Assembly: GCA_012845835.1 (NCBI GenBank)
Contig: JABAKD010000025.1
Span: 12,345,264 to 12,409,263 of the forward strand
From: Undaria pinnatifida
Taxonomy: Eukaryota; Sar; Phaeophyceae; Laminariales; Alariaceae
Direction: 5' to 3'
Length of the DNA: 64,000 nt
Positions 40,360-50,748 of this stretch are shown piece after piece (within the stretch, counting starts at the first letter, position 1; the number at the start of each line of letters is the position of its first letter). The position numbers were made by a program, and so were the translations under genes. Under the pieces are notes generated by a model. The model ran no database searches, had not been told where the DNA came from, and saw only the letters and a list, made by a program, of their open reading frames with translations.

Positions 40360-40638
40360 ATGCGCAATACGAAGGTGGGGCCAAGCGCGGCGCCATCATC
40401 TCGCCGCCTAATAGTGGAGGCGGCCAAAAGACTCGACACCATCAATCTGGCTAGTTCGGCTGCCAGGTCTGACAGCCAGGGGGTGCTTAATGCGCTCCAG
40501 AAGTACGCGGCGCTGAAGTCATGCCTCGACTCTCGGGAGGGGTCGGAAGAGATTGCCAAAGCCATCGATCCGCTCACAGCCAGTATTTTGATGGCCAAGA
40601 CGCTCGTGAGGTGTGAATGCGAATACGATATGTCCTAA
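40360..40638 (+). CDS. Candidate helical protein or exon (92 aa), family unknown
   Basis: The ATG opens a 92-codon frame: RRLIVEAAKRLDTINLASSA, ARSDSQGVLNALQKYAALKS, CLDSREGSEEIAKAIDPLTA, SILMAKTL. Composition and heptad-like spacing suggest two or three amphipathic helices, unlike repeat-derived frames nearby. A donor-like CTC|GTGAGG at 40608 may end an exon before the listed stop. The region resembles helical thylakoid-lumen proteins in style only; no homologue can be named. Confidence 0.4.
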   Translation: MRNTKVGPSAAPSSRRLIVEAAKRLDTINLASSAARSDSQGVLNALQKYAALKSCLDSREGSEEIAKAIDPLTASILMAKTLVRCECEYDMS

Positions 40639-40744
40639 CATCAACGTGTCTTTGAATTTAGTTGCTTTTGGTATCCGATATTGTGCAGCATTAATTTGAG
40701 CATGGATCACTAAAAACATGTTCCCAGAAAAGAGAGTCGTTCTG

Positions 40745-40985
40745 CGGCATCTTCCCCAATTTCTCGTTAACGAGATCACCGGTTTAGAAACCAGCTCTCG
40801 GCCGTATCTCCTGAAATACCGTGCCCCTTTCCACCCCGACGTCATCGTTCGATAGTCCTTCCTTCGCGAACAAGAAAGCATATGAAATATATTTTTCGAA
40901 GCATCCTCCCTCGTGTCGAGCAGCCATGAAATGCTCGATAAAGAAAAATCGCTGGTTTGGGGGAGGGGGTGTACTCAGTTTGTGC
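40745..40985. mobile_element. M4-family MITE copy
   Basis: Interior blocks 'ggtttagaaaccagctctcggccgtatctcctgaaataccg', 'cgacgtcatcgttcgatagtcc' and 'cctcgtgtcgagcagccatgaaatgctcg' match 25060-25305, 51418-51665 and 59213-59462. The termini are weak. Confidence 0.7.
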
Positions 40986-41127
40986 ATGGCCGGAGTCGGA
41001 CGGCCATAGACCCTCGCATCCCTTCTATGCCAGGACGGAGGACATCAGGTTTCACCAATCACGCAGACATTCCTTGCACCAAGCGTAAAGCGCCGTGAGG
41101 CGTTCGGCGAGTCGCACGAAGGGTTCT

Positions 41128-41585
41128 GGGTTGGGGGGGGGGGGGGGGGGGGGGGGGGGTCGAGGAATCAGTCCTTAGGTGCGCCTTCACCGCAGCACGC
41201 GTCTGTTATGTGTTGTATGTGCATGTTGTATATTTGTATGTGTTGTATGCGCGTGCTGTATGTGTGTTGGTATTGTATGCGTCGTATGTGCTTATTGTGC
41301 ACCCTCACCGTAGCACACGTCTCTCATTTGTTGTGCGCACATGTTGTATGTGCATGTTGTATGTGTGGGGCGTGTTGTATGCGCGTGCTCTATGCTTTTA
41401 TGTGTTGTATGCGCGTGTTGTATGTGTTGTATTGTGCGTATTTTATGTTTTGTATGTTCGTTTTGTCTGTGCGTATGACGTTATGCATATGCTGTATTTG
41501 AGTTTTGTGTGTGTTATATGCACGTGGTACGGGTTGTGGGATTATCTGTGCGTGTTGCGTGTTGTACATGCGTGTTGGTTTTGGT
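41128..41585. repeat. Poly-G run and TGTTGTATGTGCATG minisatellite
   Basis: A poly-G run (41132-41159) is followed by a TGTTGTATGYGYG-based minisatellite (41200-41585) with ~14-15-base units. Cys/Met/Leu/Tyr-rich frames here are artefacts. Confidence 0.9.
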
Positions 41586-41628
41586 GACGCGAACCATATC
41601 CGTCCCCCACCAACATACATTTTTCATT

Positions 41629-41749
41629 ATCAGGAGGCGAAAGGGGTTAGTGGTCTCGCCAAAGATGATGAGCTATATTCGCACCATCCTCTCCTGGCAC
41701 GCCAGGCAGTGCCGCGCAAGACTCTTGGGCCTGGCGGGCAAGGTGTGTG
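41629..41749 (+). CDS. Candidate internal exon, family unknown
   Basis: A pyrimidine-rich acceptor (TTTCATTATCAG) is followed by RRKGLVVSPKMMSYIRTILS and WHARQCRARLLGLAGK up to GCAAG|GTGTGT. Basic, helix-forming and free of simple repeats. No partner exon or family identified. Confidence 0.3.
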
Positions 41750-41899
41750 CGAAACGCGTAGGATGCTACCCGTATGGCCAAGCAGTTTCAGATGCTCATG
41801 TCGATCGATTTACTTTTTATCCCGCTTAGTGGCGAATACCAGGAATAATTTTATGACGCATGTTATGGTAGCGGTATACCTAGGGTTTTACACGCTCTT

Positions 41900-42506
41900 C
41901 AGTTGAGACAAGCGCTACAATAGAGCTACAACTTTTTTTTGTTTTAGGCTTAAGACATATCTGAATGTGACGGGGCTCCTGAACCCCCCCCCAAAAAATG
42001 AAATTCGTTCTTGTATTTTTCAGTCTGAATTTGTGTATGCCTACGGCCATGACATTTGCTCTCTCTCTGGGTTTCACTTTCGTTTTTGACAACAACAAAA
42101 AAATCAGCTTGCCCAAGTGAGAGAACCCTCCTATATATCATATGTATTACTTACAGGATACGACTTGATAAACTGATGCATTTCCTTCCACAGCTGTCAG
42201 ATTTTGCCCCCCCCTCAAAAAAGAGTTTTATTGTTTCTGCTTCCGTCCTGCCATGAATAGTAGCATGTGTCTTAGTAGCATGAGCATGTGTCTTGAGGCG
42301 CACTTTTTGTCCCGCCCACAAACAAAAGTTGTGGGGACACATTGGAGACGTGCTACGATAGCGGTGAAACACGTTTTTTCTGAGGTTCCTCAATTTTGGA
42401 TCTTAAGACATGTCCTTCTTAGCCCAAAAAAAGCTGATTCTTGGACGAAAAAAATAAAACCAGCTGCGACGTACCGGATTGAAAAAATCCCACGGCCTAG
42501 GTACAC
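41900..42506. mobile_element. Nested M1 relics
   Basis: M1 landmarks in both orientations ('gtgacggggctcctgaacccc' 41968; 'gacgtgctacgatagcgg' 42347; 'ctgaggttcctcaattttgg' 42380; 'cacggcctaggtacacgacg' 42490). The second is cut by the next copy at 42507. Confidence 0.65.
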
Positions 42507-42792
42507 GACGCGTGCTACGATAGATCTCCAGGTGCGCCATTTTTTGTTTCGTTTTTGGGGTTCTTCAATTTGGGGAGCTTAAGTGACCTCTTTCCAAAAA
42601 AACTGATTTGGAGAAAAAATAGAAGATATACGACCACAGCTACGACCGGATGAAGAACCCTCAATGGCTTAGGTACGCAAAAAGATTCGCGCAGAAAAAT
42701 GTTTTTTTCTCGACGATTTTGGGTTAATCAAGGAGCCCCATCATTCAGAAACCGTTTCAGACGAAAACTGCTACCTCTATTATCGTAGCACG
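42507..42792 (-). mobile_element. M1-family MITE copy
   Basis: Starts GACGCGTGCTACGATAGATC and ends CTCTATTATCGTAGCACGA. The interior is in reverse orientation ('tcttcaatttggggagctt', 'gatgaagaaccctcaatggcttaggtac', 'cgacgattttgggttaatcaaggagccccatcattc'). It lies against an older M1 copy. Confidence 0.8.
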
Positions 42793-42949
42793 AATCATCG
42801 TACACTTACTTGTACACTTGACCCCTACACGAACAACCCTGTGGTCAAGGCACAGAGCGGACAACCAGACGCGCGTTTTGGGTGCAAGGTTTAGCATTTA
42901 TTTGGTCGGCTAAACCTTCTTCTGGATGACTGGGGGGGGCTCTCCTTAA

Positions 42950-43035
42950 CCCCTTCTAGAGCCCCCAAATCCCTCCCCACACTAAAGCCAAGTGAATTTG
43001 TCCCCAAAAGGAGTTTCTAAACAGTTGAAAAGGCG
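42950..43035. mobile_element. TTAA-site mini-MITE inside an M1 relic
   Basis: Flanked by TTAA (left) and TTAG (right), starting CCCCTTCTAGAGCCCCC. Its insertion point in the M1 interior (…ctcc-TTAA-cccaaaatcg) is the same as that of 43239-43320. Either the two M1 copies descend from one already carrying it, or the site is preferred. Confidence 0.75.
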
Positions 43036-43170
43036 TTAGGCCAAAATCGTCGGGGAATGCCCTCCTTGTTTTGCCCCATATTAACGTTTAGATTATCTAG
43101 CCCACGGATTTGTTCTTGGGGTTTAATTTTTCTGTTTATTACTCAACGTCATCATCTTTAAGGGGAAGTG

Positions 43171-43551
43171 TAGGCGCGTGCTACGATAGAGTAACACTTT
43201 TAGTCTCAAATGGTTCTCTGAATGACGGGGCTCCTTAACCCCTTTAGAGCCCCCGAACCCCTCCCTATACTAAATCCAAGTAATTTTGTCCCCAAAAACG
43301 GGTTTCCAGTTGTAAAGGGGTTAACCCAAAATCGTCGGGGAAAAAATATATATAATAATAGGTCATTTTTTTTCTTGCTTTATTCTCGTCGTGTACCTAC
43401 GAGGCCATGGGACTTTTCCATCCGATGTTCGTAGCAGTTTCATTTTTCTCCTTCAAATCAGTCTTCGGAGAGAGATCTTAACCTCCCAAATTGAGGAACC
43501 TTAAAAGAAAAAAAAGTGGCGCACCTCTATTGCAGCACGCGTCTGCTGTAG
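43171..43551 (+). mobile_element. M1-family MITE carrying a nested element
   Basis: Starts GGCGCGTGCTACGATAGAGT and ends CTCTATTGCAGCACGCGTC. It is 381 bp instead of the usual 255-300 because an 82-bp TTAA element sits at 43239-43320. Confidence 0.88.
43239..43320. mobile_element. 82-bp TTAA-site mini-MITE, best-preserved copy
   Basis: Exact TTAA duplication (43235-43238 and 43321-43324). Termini CCCCTTTA and inverted CCCCTTTAC. Removing the element and one TTAA restores the uninterrupted M1 consensus 'ctccttaacccaaaatcgtcgg' seen in other copies, which proves the insertion. TTAA target choice is typical of piggyBac/Kolobok-type transposases. Confidence 0.92.
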
Positions 43552-43659
43552 ATCTCCTCAATCAAGCCACCACCACCCTAAGAAGGAAAACGACGCATCC
43601 TCTACCGTACCAGTGTATAAACGTTGGAAGAACAGCAAGGGCCACCACCATGGAGGGTG

Positions 43660-43936
43660 TTGTACTGTAGTAGAATTTTCTGTCTTTATGTTATTTCCTG
43701 GTGACGGGGGTTTCTTGACCCAAAAATCGTCGATATGCCATTTTTTTTTTTTGATTGTTTGGCAGAAGATATCTTATTTTTTAATACCTAGGCGCGATGG
43801 GATTATTCACCGGGGTTGCACTTCTATCTTTTTTTTTTGTCAAAATCTTTTTGGGGGGGGGGGTGGTGTGGAGTGGATGGAGCTCCTCATGTTAGGAGCC
43901 ATAGAAAAACAAGAAGCACGCCTCTACCGTTAGACA
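43660..43936 (+). mobile_element. M1-family MITE relic
   Basis: It contains 'gacgggggtttcttgacccaaaaatcgtcg', 'atacctaggcgcgatgggattattcaccggggttgcac' and 'gagctcctcatgttaggagc', ending 'cacgcctctaccgttag'. Confidence 0.65.
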
Positions 43937-44291
43937 CGGCCCAGGCTACGCGAGGCGTTAGAAGGGGGGGGGGGGGAGGGGAGTACTCATTTGTTGCTAG
44001 CCTTTGTAGTAGTTATTTGACCATCGGCCACGCATTGCGTCCCTTTCCAGACGGAGCAACGGAAGGGGGGGGTCATTTTCGGGGAGGGCTTTTCTTTTGC
44101 AGTAGCTCGAGATACTTCGCATGCGGGTGACCCCCCGGGCTGTTCCGTTGCGATCTAAAACCTCTCGTACTGCTGTCTGTAACTTTTACAGACATGAATC
44201 GACGAATACAATAATACCTTGACATGGAATGGTACCTTAAAACAACATGGAACAGTAAACTACCTCGCGGCGAAAAAATGGCCTGAATAAA

Positions 44292-44565
44292 GACGCGTGC
44301 TACGATACAGGTAGCAGCTTTCATCTGAACAAAATGGTTTACGAATTGCGGGGCTCCTTAATTAACCCAAAAACGTCTGAAATGGCCCACGTTTTGGCAT
44401 GATTCTCGCTTTTGCGCATCTAGGCCGCATGGGAGTTTCCATCCGGTGTCGCAGTTTTATTTTTCTACACAAACCAGTTTTTGCCTTCGTAGAGAGGTCA
44501 TAAGCTCCCAAATTGAGAAAACCTCAGGGAAAAAAAAGTGGTGCACCTCTATCGAAGCACGCTTC
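44292..44565 (+). mobile_element. M1-family MITE with 4-bp target duplication
   Basis: Starts GACGCGTGCTACGATACAGG, ends CACCTCTATCGAAGCACGCTTC; flanked by TAAA on both sides (44288-44291, 44566-44569). 274 bp. A good type copy. Confidence 0.93.
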
Positions 44566-44582
44566 TAAAGCCTTCAATTCAA

Positions 44583-44917
44583 GACCAATTCTACGGTAGA
44601 GTAACCCCGATTTCCATGGGCCGGGTTTGGGACATTCGCGCGAGTGACTCAGTACCTCACGGGCAAAAAGACATATATATATATATATATATATCTTGGC
44701 GATTTCTATCGCGCAGCGCGTACCTTACGCCAATCAGACCCTTGCGCGGGTTGATATCGCGATTAGCAAAAAAAAAAAAAAGCGAAAAAACATCACAGCG
44801 GGGCTCTTTCAGACCCGCAAAGAAACAGGGGTTGCCCGCGCGAGTGAGTGACCCCCAAGCCACCGCGAAAAAAAAAGACCCCCTAAAGGGGGACCCCTCT
44901 ACACCATAGTAGGCTTT
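44583..44917. mobile_element. M3-family MITE copy with (AT)n
   Basis: It contains 'gggccgggtttgggacattcgcgcgagtgactcagtacctcacggg', 'gcgcagcgcgtaccttacg' and 'gttgcccgcgcgagtgagtgaccccc', ending 'ctacaccatagtaggcttt'. An (AT)n run lies at 44673-44694. Confidence 0.78.
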
Positions 44918-45006
44918 AAGGCCTTTTTGTATCCGTGACGTACAGCGTCGCTCGCGCGAAATGGACTCAAACCCGGTACGAGTGAAAACAGGGATACCCC
45001 CTTTTA

Positions 45007-45292
45007 GGCACGTGCTACGATCAAGGTGTTATGGTATACCTTTTTTTGGCTATTTTGTTTTCTGAATGACGGGGTCCCTTAATAACCCAAAATCGTCGGG
45101 AAAAAAACGCCATTTTCTTTTTTGGCGTGGTTCTCGCTGTATGCCCTAGGCCATGGGACTTTTACGTATCTCTCCGGTGCGGTAGCTGTTGTATTTTTCG
45201 TCCCAAAAATCAGTTTTTGGTGGAGAGGTCTCAGGCTCCCGAAAATGAGGGGAACCTCAGACAAAAAGTGGTGCACCTCTATCGTAGCATTA
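45007..45292 (+). mobile_element. M1-family MITE copy
   Basis: Starts GGCACGTGCTACGATCAAGG, ends GTGCACCTCTATCGTAGCAT. Interior includes 'gaatgacggggtcccttaataacccaaaatcgtcggg' and 'ccctaggccatgggac'. The right end runs directly into an ATACCCTATGTT minisatellite. Confidence 0.85.
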
Positions 45293-45442
45293 GTTCCCTA
45301 TGTTGTATACCCTATGTTATACCCCTATATTACACCCTATGTTATACCCCATGTTATACCCTAGGTTATACCCTAGGTTATACCCTAGGTTATACCCTAT
45401 CTATGTTATGCCCTATGTTATACCCTATGTTATACCCCGTAG
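45293..45442. repeat. TTATACCCTATG minisatellite
   Basis: A 12-base unit repeated about 12 times immediately after the right terminus of an M1 copy. The same array, likewise preceded by 'gtgcacctctatcgtagcacgag', recurs at 46065-46190. The satellite and the MITE end therefore moved or duplicated together. Confidence 0.9.
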
Positions 45443-46064
45443 CCTTTCGTCACAAGTGCGCTACGTACGGTAGAGGTGGAGGCCAACGTTGTTCTGGGGC
45501 TCTTCACACGAGTAAGCTCCCAAAATTGAAGAACCTCAGAACGAAAAAGTGGTGCGCCTCTATCGTAGCACGCGTCGGTGCCTATAATGCCGGGAAGGAG
45601 CACGTCGGGTTTTCACCAACCACAGGCAGATTCATTACTTGCACCAAGCGCGAAAAGCGCCGTGAAGTGTTCGGCGAGGTCGAATGACAAGAAGAGGGCG
45701 AACTGCATCCTTCGAAGAACCGCTCGTAAGACGGGTCACGTCGGCATGTTGTGTCTTGACTTTCTTGCTTGTGGATGATAGCGCTTCGCCAATGAGTTCC
45801 TTTGTTTTCTGGTGTGGTCACTCCAGAGACACCAATGGGTGTACGATAACTACGTAACTTCCTCGTGGGTGCCTTACCCTATCCACGCTACGTGATGCGA
45901 TCGTTCCCCCTTGTGCGGAATTAGGGGTCTCCACCCCACACAATATGATATACCGGTAGGAGGGGGGGGGGGGGGGGGCTCTTACTTTGAGTCTCGGGGT
46001 CTCCCTCTGTGAAACGTCTACTCTACTCATTTTGCAAGTCGTAGGCTTTGAAGTGCTCCTTTTT

Positions 46065-46190
46065 GGTGCACCTCTATCGTAGCACGAGTCCCCTATGTTG
46101 TATACCCTATGTTATACCCCTATGTTACACCCTATGTTATACCCTATGTTATACCCTATGTTATACCCTATGTTATACCCTATGCACCGG
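46065..46190. repeat. TTATACCCTATG minisatellite, second array attached to an M1 end
   Basis: Preceded by the M1 right terminus 'ggtgcacctctatcgtagcacgag' without a recognisable left part. About nine 12-base units follow. Confidence 0.88.
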
Positions 46191-46975
46191 CATGGGCATT
46201 ATTTCTTGCTTTCGTGCTTTTGAATGGGGAACAGCGCCCTTCGCGATATCATTGGTGGCCTGACCCCGGGAGTTGGAGTGGAGTTACCCTCTAGTCTACA
46301 CCGTAGCGTGTGTCATATATCTGCGGGAGTGACCCAAACACACTACCAGCGTACGGGACATGGGTTTGTTTCCGACGGTTCGACGTGTCTGTGCATGCAC
46401 GATAACCACAGTACGCCTTTAAAGTTTGCAGCCCTGCGTGTTTAAGGCGGTTTTGAGGGGTTTGAATTGCGGCGTGTTGATTTTTGGGCCTTTTTTCGTG
46501 CGTGCCAAAGCAGTTTTGGTTGTCATACGCTTACGAATTAGTTGTGTTGGTCTTCAATTTCTGTTCATCGCGTTTTGCAATCGACACCGAAAGTTGCGTG
46601 TTGTCGGGCGGAGCAAGCATACCAATTATACTAGAAGAACTGCATAACACGTGCTGAATTTTTTCCTGGTGTGTTCAACGTAAGCTTCACGTGTGCCTTG
46701 AGGACGAAACCCATGGACGAATTGTACCAATGCTATGGGCGACTAACGAATGGGCGATACGGCCGCCGTCAAAAACAAACCTCCCCTTTCTCCTTCCTTC
46801 ACCACCCCCCCCCCCTCCTCCATCCTTCACTCGTTATCTCCTTCCCTCTCTCACTCTCCCCCCCCCCTCCTTCCCTCCCTCCCACTCTCTTTCTCTCCTT
46901 CCGTCCATCCCCCTTCCTCCCCCCCCTTCCTCCCCCCCCCTCCCATCCCACCTCCCTCTCCTCCCCCACCTTCAG

Positions 46976-47090
46976 GACGAAGACATATCCGCTACTACAC
47001 GGATTGCCAACATGGAGGATTACATCGTTGGTCAAATTATTGACAACCAGATCCAGGGAATCCAAGCCGCCCCCCTTGCTATGGACAGCG

Positions 47091-47127
<37 letters not shown>

Positions 47128-47280
47128 CTCCTCCTCCTCTCCGTCTTTTACAACATCCGGCGGCAGCTCTGGGCGGCCTAAAACGTCACCCAAATTGGTT
47201 TCTTTTCCGCGATCGGCGCGGACGGGAGGATTTTCGCGGGTAGCACCTGCTTCTCCCGGGACAATGTTTGTCCCGGCGAG
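46976..47280 (+). CDS. Candidate internal exon with poly-Ser run, family unknown
   Basis: A long C/T tract (46795-46975) ends in CACCTTCAG; the exon then reads DEDISATTRIANMEDYIVGQ, IIDNQIQGIQAAPLAMDSAS, a poly-Ser run from TCC triplets, then PSFTTSGGSSGRPKTSPKLV, SFPRSARTGGFSRVAPASPG, TMFVPAR and a donor GCGAG|GTATCC (phase 2). The first 40 residues look like genuine structured protein; the rest is a disordered Ser/Arg/Pro-rich tail. Decayed copies of the exon end follow downstream, as for the two recognised genes. An upstream exon may lie at 46680-46780. No function assigned. Confidence 0.5.
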
Positions 47281-47384
47281 GTATCCGTCCATCGCTGTAA
47301 ACCCCCGGGCATGCCAGCTGGTGGGAAGCGGGGCTATCCTCGGCTGAGACGGCCGAAGCTGCCGCACGGTAGGGGGCGTGTGGG

Positions 47385-48640
47385 ACCGAGGCGTCACTTG
47401 TGCGGCCTCTCTTTTTCTGCAACCCAGAGCCACTTGGGACAGTGTGACTACAGCACCTATCTGTACGTGTTATTGGGATCACATTAGTTCCCGTAGGAAG
47501 ATCACTGCTGGGGCATTTGCTCTCAGAGGGGATGGTTTGTTCCGGCGGGGTACCCGACTGCTGCGGTTGACCCGCGGTCGTGTCAATTAAAGGGAAGTGG
47601 GGGTACTCGCCTACGTTGCGAACTATCATATATCGCTGCCCTAATTCGCGTTTGGCTGTTTTCTGCCTTCCATGGCTCGTGAGAGGCCACCTTTACGGCC
47701 GGGGGGGGGAGGACATGTTTAAGGCACTTGCCCCCGAGCGGATAGAAGCTACGCTGGCTATGATAAGGTGCCGTCTTGAAACTGTTAAACCACGGGCGGG
47801 CGTGTAAATTGTCGAGAAGCGTGGCTATCCGCTGCTGACAATTCCAACTGTTATCGATATGAGATTCTGTTTTGGTTATTTTCTGCCTCCCATGGTTGGT
47901 TAGAAGCCATCTTTACGCCTGGGGGGGGAGGGGGGGCACGTTTAGGGACCCCACCCTCCGTGGGGGTACTGGTTGTGCCCGCTATGATAGGCGCTCACCT
48001 GCAACCATGGACCCGGAGGCATCCATTGTGCATTGGTGGCAAGCGGGGCTAGCTGTTGCTGGTGGTGCGAAATAGAGCGCTGTCGTCGCGATTCCTGTTT
48101 ATGTTGCCCCTCGCGTTCCCCCGTTGTTGATGCGAGGCGTAACGGGGCAATGGCGATGGTTCACGCATCATGCAGATCACGGTCTAGATCACGTAGATCA
48201 CATAGATCATGTCTGAGATGCTGTGCAAAAGTCGTATCGTGTAGATCCCAACTAAGTCGTGTAGATCCCAACTGGCGCGTAAATTGATGGGAAGTGCGGC
48301 CATCTGCTGCTGGTGCCGCTATGGCGAACTATTTTGGTGTTGTCTTCGCCCGCACTTACTCAGGTGCCTGGTATCTGGCTAGGTTTTACCGCATTTTCAT
48401 ACACAAAACGTTCCAGATCAAGTACCGCAGCACAGTATCAGAACGAATTGGTTTGAGGTAGTAGCTCCAGACTGAAGGGAAAGTCTGTGAACGTATGTTT
48501 TTTTTTCTCTGCGATTGGCGGTATGTATGAGTTTGTTTTGATGGTTGCGCGTTTTCAGCCCGGGGCGGTGTTTGTCCCGGTTAGGCGTCCTTCTTCCGCT
48601 GTTGGCCCGTGGGCGTGTCGGTTGATGGGATTGAGGAGGT
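47385..48640 (+). repeat. Decayed copies of the 3' end of the 46976-47280 exon
   Basis: 47515-47600 ('ggatggtttgttccggcggggtacccgactgctgcggttgacccgcggtcgtgtcaatt…gggaagtggggg') and 48555-48630 ('gcggtgtttgtcccggttaggcgtcc…tgttggcccgtgggcgtgtcggttgatggga') repeat the exon end and donor region. Partial units are at 47785-47830 and 48270-48310. An internal ~225-base duplication (47640-47720 / 47868-47945) contains 'ggctgttttctgccttccatgg'. Confidence 0.75.
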
Positions 48641-48794
48641 GAGGTTTGTCCACTGCTTGAGACAAAGATACAACCAAATCCGGATGTCGTTTTGCCGTTG
48701 TTTCCGTGGGTGCCGTGTACGTGTGAGGGAGGGGAGGGGGAGAGAGAGAGCGGGGGGCGGGGGGGCGGAGGGAGGCGTGCGGGGACGGCGCGGA

Positions 48795-48970
48795 GAGGGA
48801 GGGAGGGAGGGAGGGAGGGAGGGAGGGAGGGAGGGAGGGAGGGAGGGAGGGAGGGAGGGAGGGAGGGAGGGAGGGAGGGAGGGAGGGAGGGAGGGAGGGA
48901 GGGAGGGAGGGAGGGAGGGAGGGAGGGAGGGAGGGAGGGAGGGAGGGAGGGAGGGAGGGAGGGAGGGAGG
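48795..48970. repeat. (GGGA)n tetranucleotide array
   Basis: About 42 perfect GGGA units followed by a degenerate purine tract to 49035. Every frame is open on both strands (GREGG / PPSLPPSL peptides). Confidence 0.97.
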
Positions 48971-49039
48971 AGGTGGAGGGATGGAGGGAGGGGGGAGGGG
49001 AGGGCGCGGAGAGAGGGAGAGCGAGAGCTAGAGATAAGC

Positions 49040-49930
49040 ATACATGTTGAGAGAAGGACCGTTAAGGTTGTACAGGGTAGTAAAAAGAGAGGCGGATATT
49101 TATGGGAAAACAAGAAACACGGAAGCTGCTGTACTCAAGTTAGGGTTGAACGCGTCATCTTCCAAACAAGAATCCGAGCCTGGGGTACTACACTTAAGAT
49201 GGATATTATATGTCCTGTACGTGATGTATGTACTGTATATAGGTGAAATAATGCCTCTGTACGCTGTTAAAATATGTCCGACTATTTCTAGCATATTTTG
49301 CGTATAGTAGCATGTGTATGGCTAATAGGCGTGTCTGCGCCGTAGTTGGATACGTGTGTATGTTCTAGTTCCTGTGAAAGCACCATAGGGCGTACACCGC
49401 ATGTGAGGATATTATGTGCCTCTGTGGTACGATTATGCAATAAATAAATTTGGCTCAGTTCAAATATGATATTGACGTCTCTCTTTGAATAGATCTTGGC
49501 AGGTGGCCGAGCAAACACCCAAACGATGTCAACTCACTGATACATCATGACCCGCGAGCCCCGCGGAGCTGACAAAAATACCTTCAACACGGTCATCATC
49601 GGATAGATTGATCAAGATAATTAACTTCGCGCAACCTGTCACTGTGTGTGCGCTCCACAAACATGTGGGGGCTGTGCGAAAAGTTCAGAAAAATTTGTTC
49701 CTCGCGCGCCGAAGTGGAAGCAGCTGTGAGCGGTGTTAAGATACGGCCTCCGAACGAAGCCCTACAGCAGCGGCACATCAGGAGTGTGTCGACCTCGGAT
49801 ACGCCTCGTGACCTGCGCCAGCCAACCTAACAGGTCCTTATTTTTTCGTGCAACATATAAGACTACAGTTGATGCATTCTACGATATCATAGGGGTGAAC
49901 CCGTTTCGTTCCAGAGACACCTCACGTCAG
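49040..49930. other. No recognised gene; weak open frames
   Basis: A plus frame at 49664-49828 (WGLCEKFRKICSSRAEVEAA, VSGVKIRPPNEALQQRHIRS) looks protein-like but lacks convincing splice sites or a family. The rest is unassigned. Confidence 0.35.
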
Positions 49931-49937
49931 GTTCTCT

Positions 49938-50258
49938 GTGGTCCCATCCCACGGTGTCAGGGGTGCAGGTAGCAGAAAAATTCCTGAAAGCTCTTATAGC
50001 ATGCGAATAAGAGCGCTCAGCATCTCACCCGGGTGACCCATGAACTTCTTCGAGCAAAAGTTCGTTCGCGCAGCCCCCGAAAATAGACCAAAACATTTTT
50101 TTCGGTGCGCTAAATTCCTGAAACTGAACACCCCCGGTTTTGCTTTTTAAATGGCATTTATACTGAACCGATTGTTCCACGCTTCTGTGAGGAGCTGGAC
50201 CGGTTAGAAACGTCAACGTGTGGCCCTCCAAAACGTATGAGCTCTACCGTGGGATGAC
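49938..50258. mobile_element. M2-family MITE copy
   Basis: Left end GGTCCCATCCCACGGTGTCAGGGG; interior 'gctcagcatctcacccgg…cttcgagcaaaagttcgttcgcgcagcccc', 'gtgaggagctggaccggttagaaacg'; right end CTCTACCGTGGGATGACC. The two ends are inverted. Confidence 0.8.
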
Positions 50259-50403
50259 CCTCTGTGCCTCGCTCGGACGGTCTCTAAGCGCAGCCCGAGG
50301 ACCAACCCGACGGCCTAGCTGGGCACACAGCGGGCAATTTCGCTGTAAAAACACTAACGACGCAATTGCAACGACGTGTACTCTGTCAGTTGAGGAGCTC
50401 CGT

Positions 50404-50715
50404 CAGACCAAGGCAGCGGCACACAGGGGGGGGATACCCCCCTTTTCCCCCCCCGGAGGAGTTTTCATCATCACTCGCGCGACTGACTCTGTATCTCACG
50501 GGCTAAAGTACCTTTTGGGCTTTTTTTCCTTGACAATGCACAGCTTGCCCTTGCTTCCATTGCGGGTTCCTGTCGCACAATAAATGCAGCACCAAAAATC
50601 TTAAGGCCACAAGAGAGAACAGGGGGGCGGGTCACTCGCGCGAGCGACCCCCCGGGCAACTGCAAAAACAAGGAATCCCCCCCCCCAAAAAAAAGTGAAT
50701 CCCCCCCCCCGACTG
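50404..50715. mobile_element. M3-family MITE copy
   Basis: Starts AGACCAAGGCAGCGGCACAC and holds 'catcactcgcgcgactgactctgtatctcacggg', 'ccattgcgggttcctgtcgcac' and 'gggtcactcgcgcgagcgacccccc'. The right terminus is obscured by poly-C. Confidence 0.72.
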
Positions 50716-50748
50716 TATCCTGGGTTCGCCAGCCAGCAATGCTTTTTT

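Noticed and set aside
48418-49246. Open frames of PPSLPPSL / GREGG type on both strands
   Set aside because: Generated by the perfect (GGGA)n array, which has no stops in any frame.
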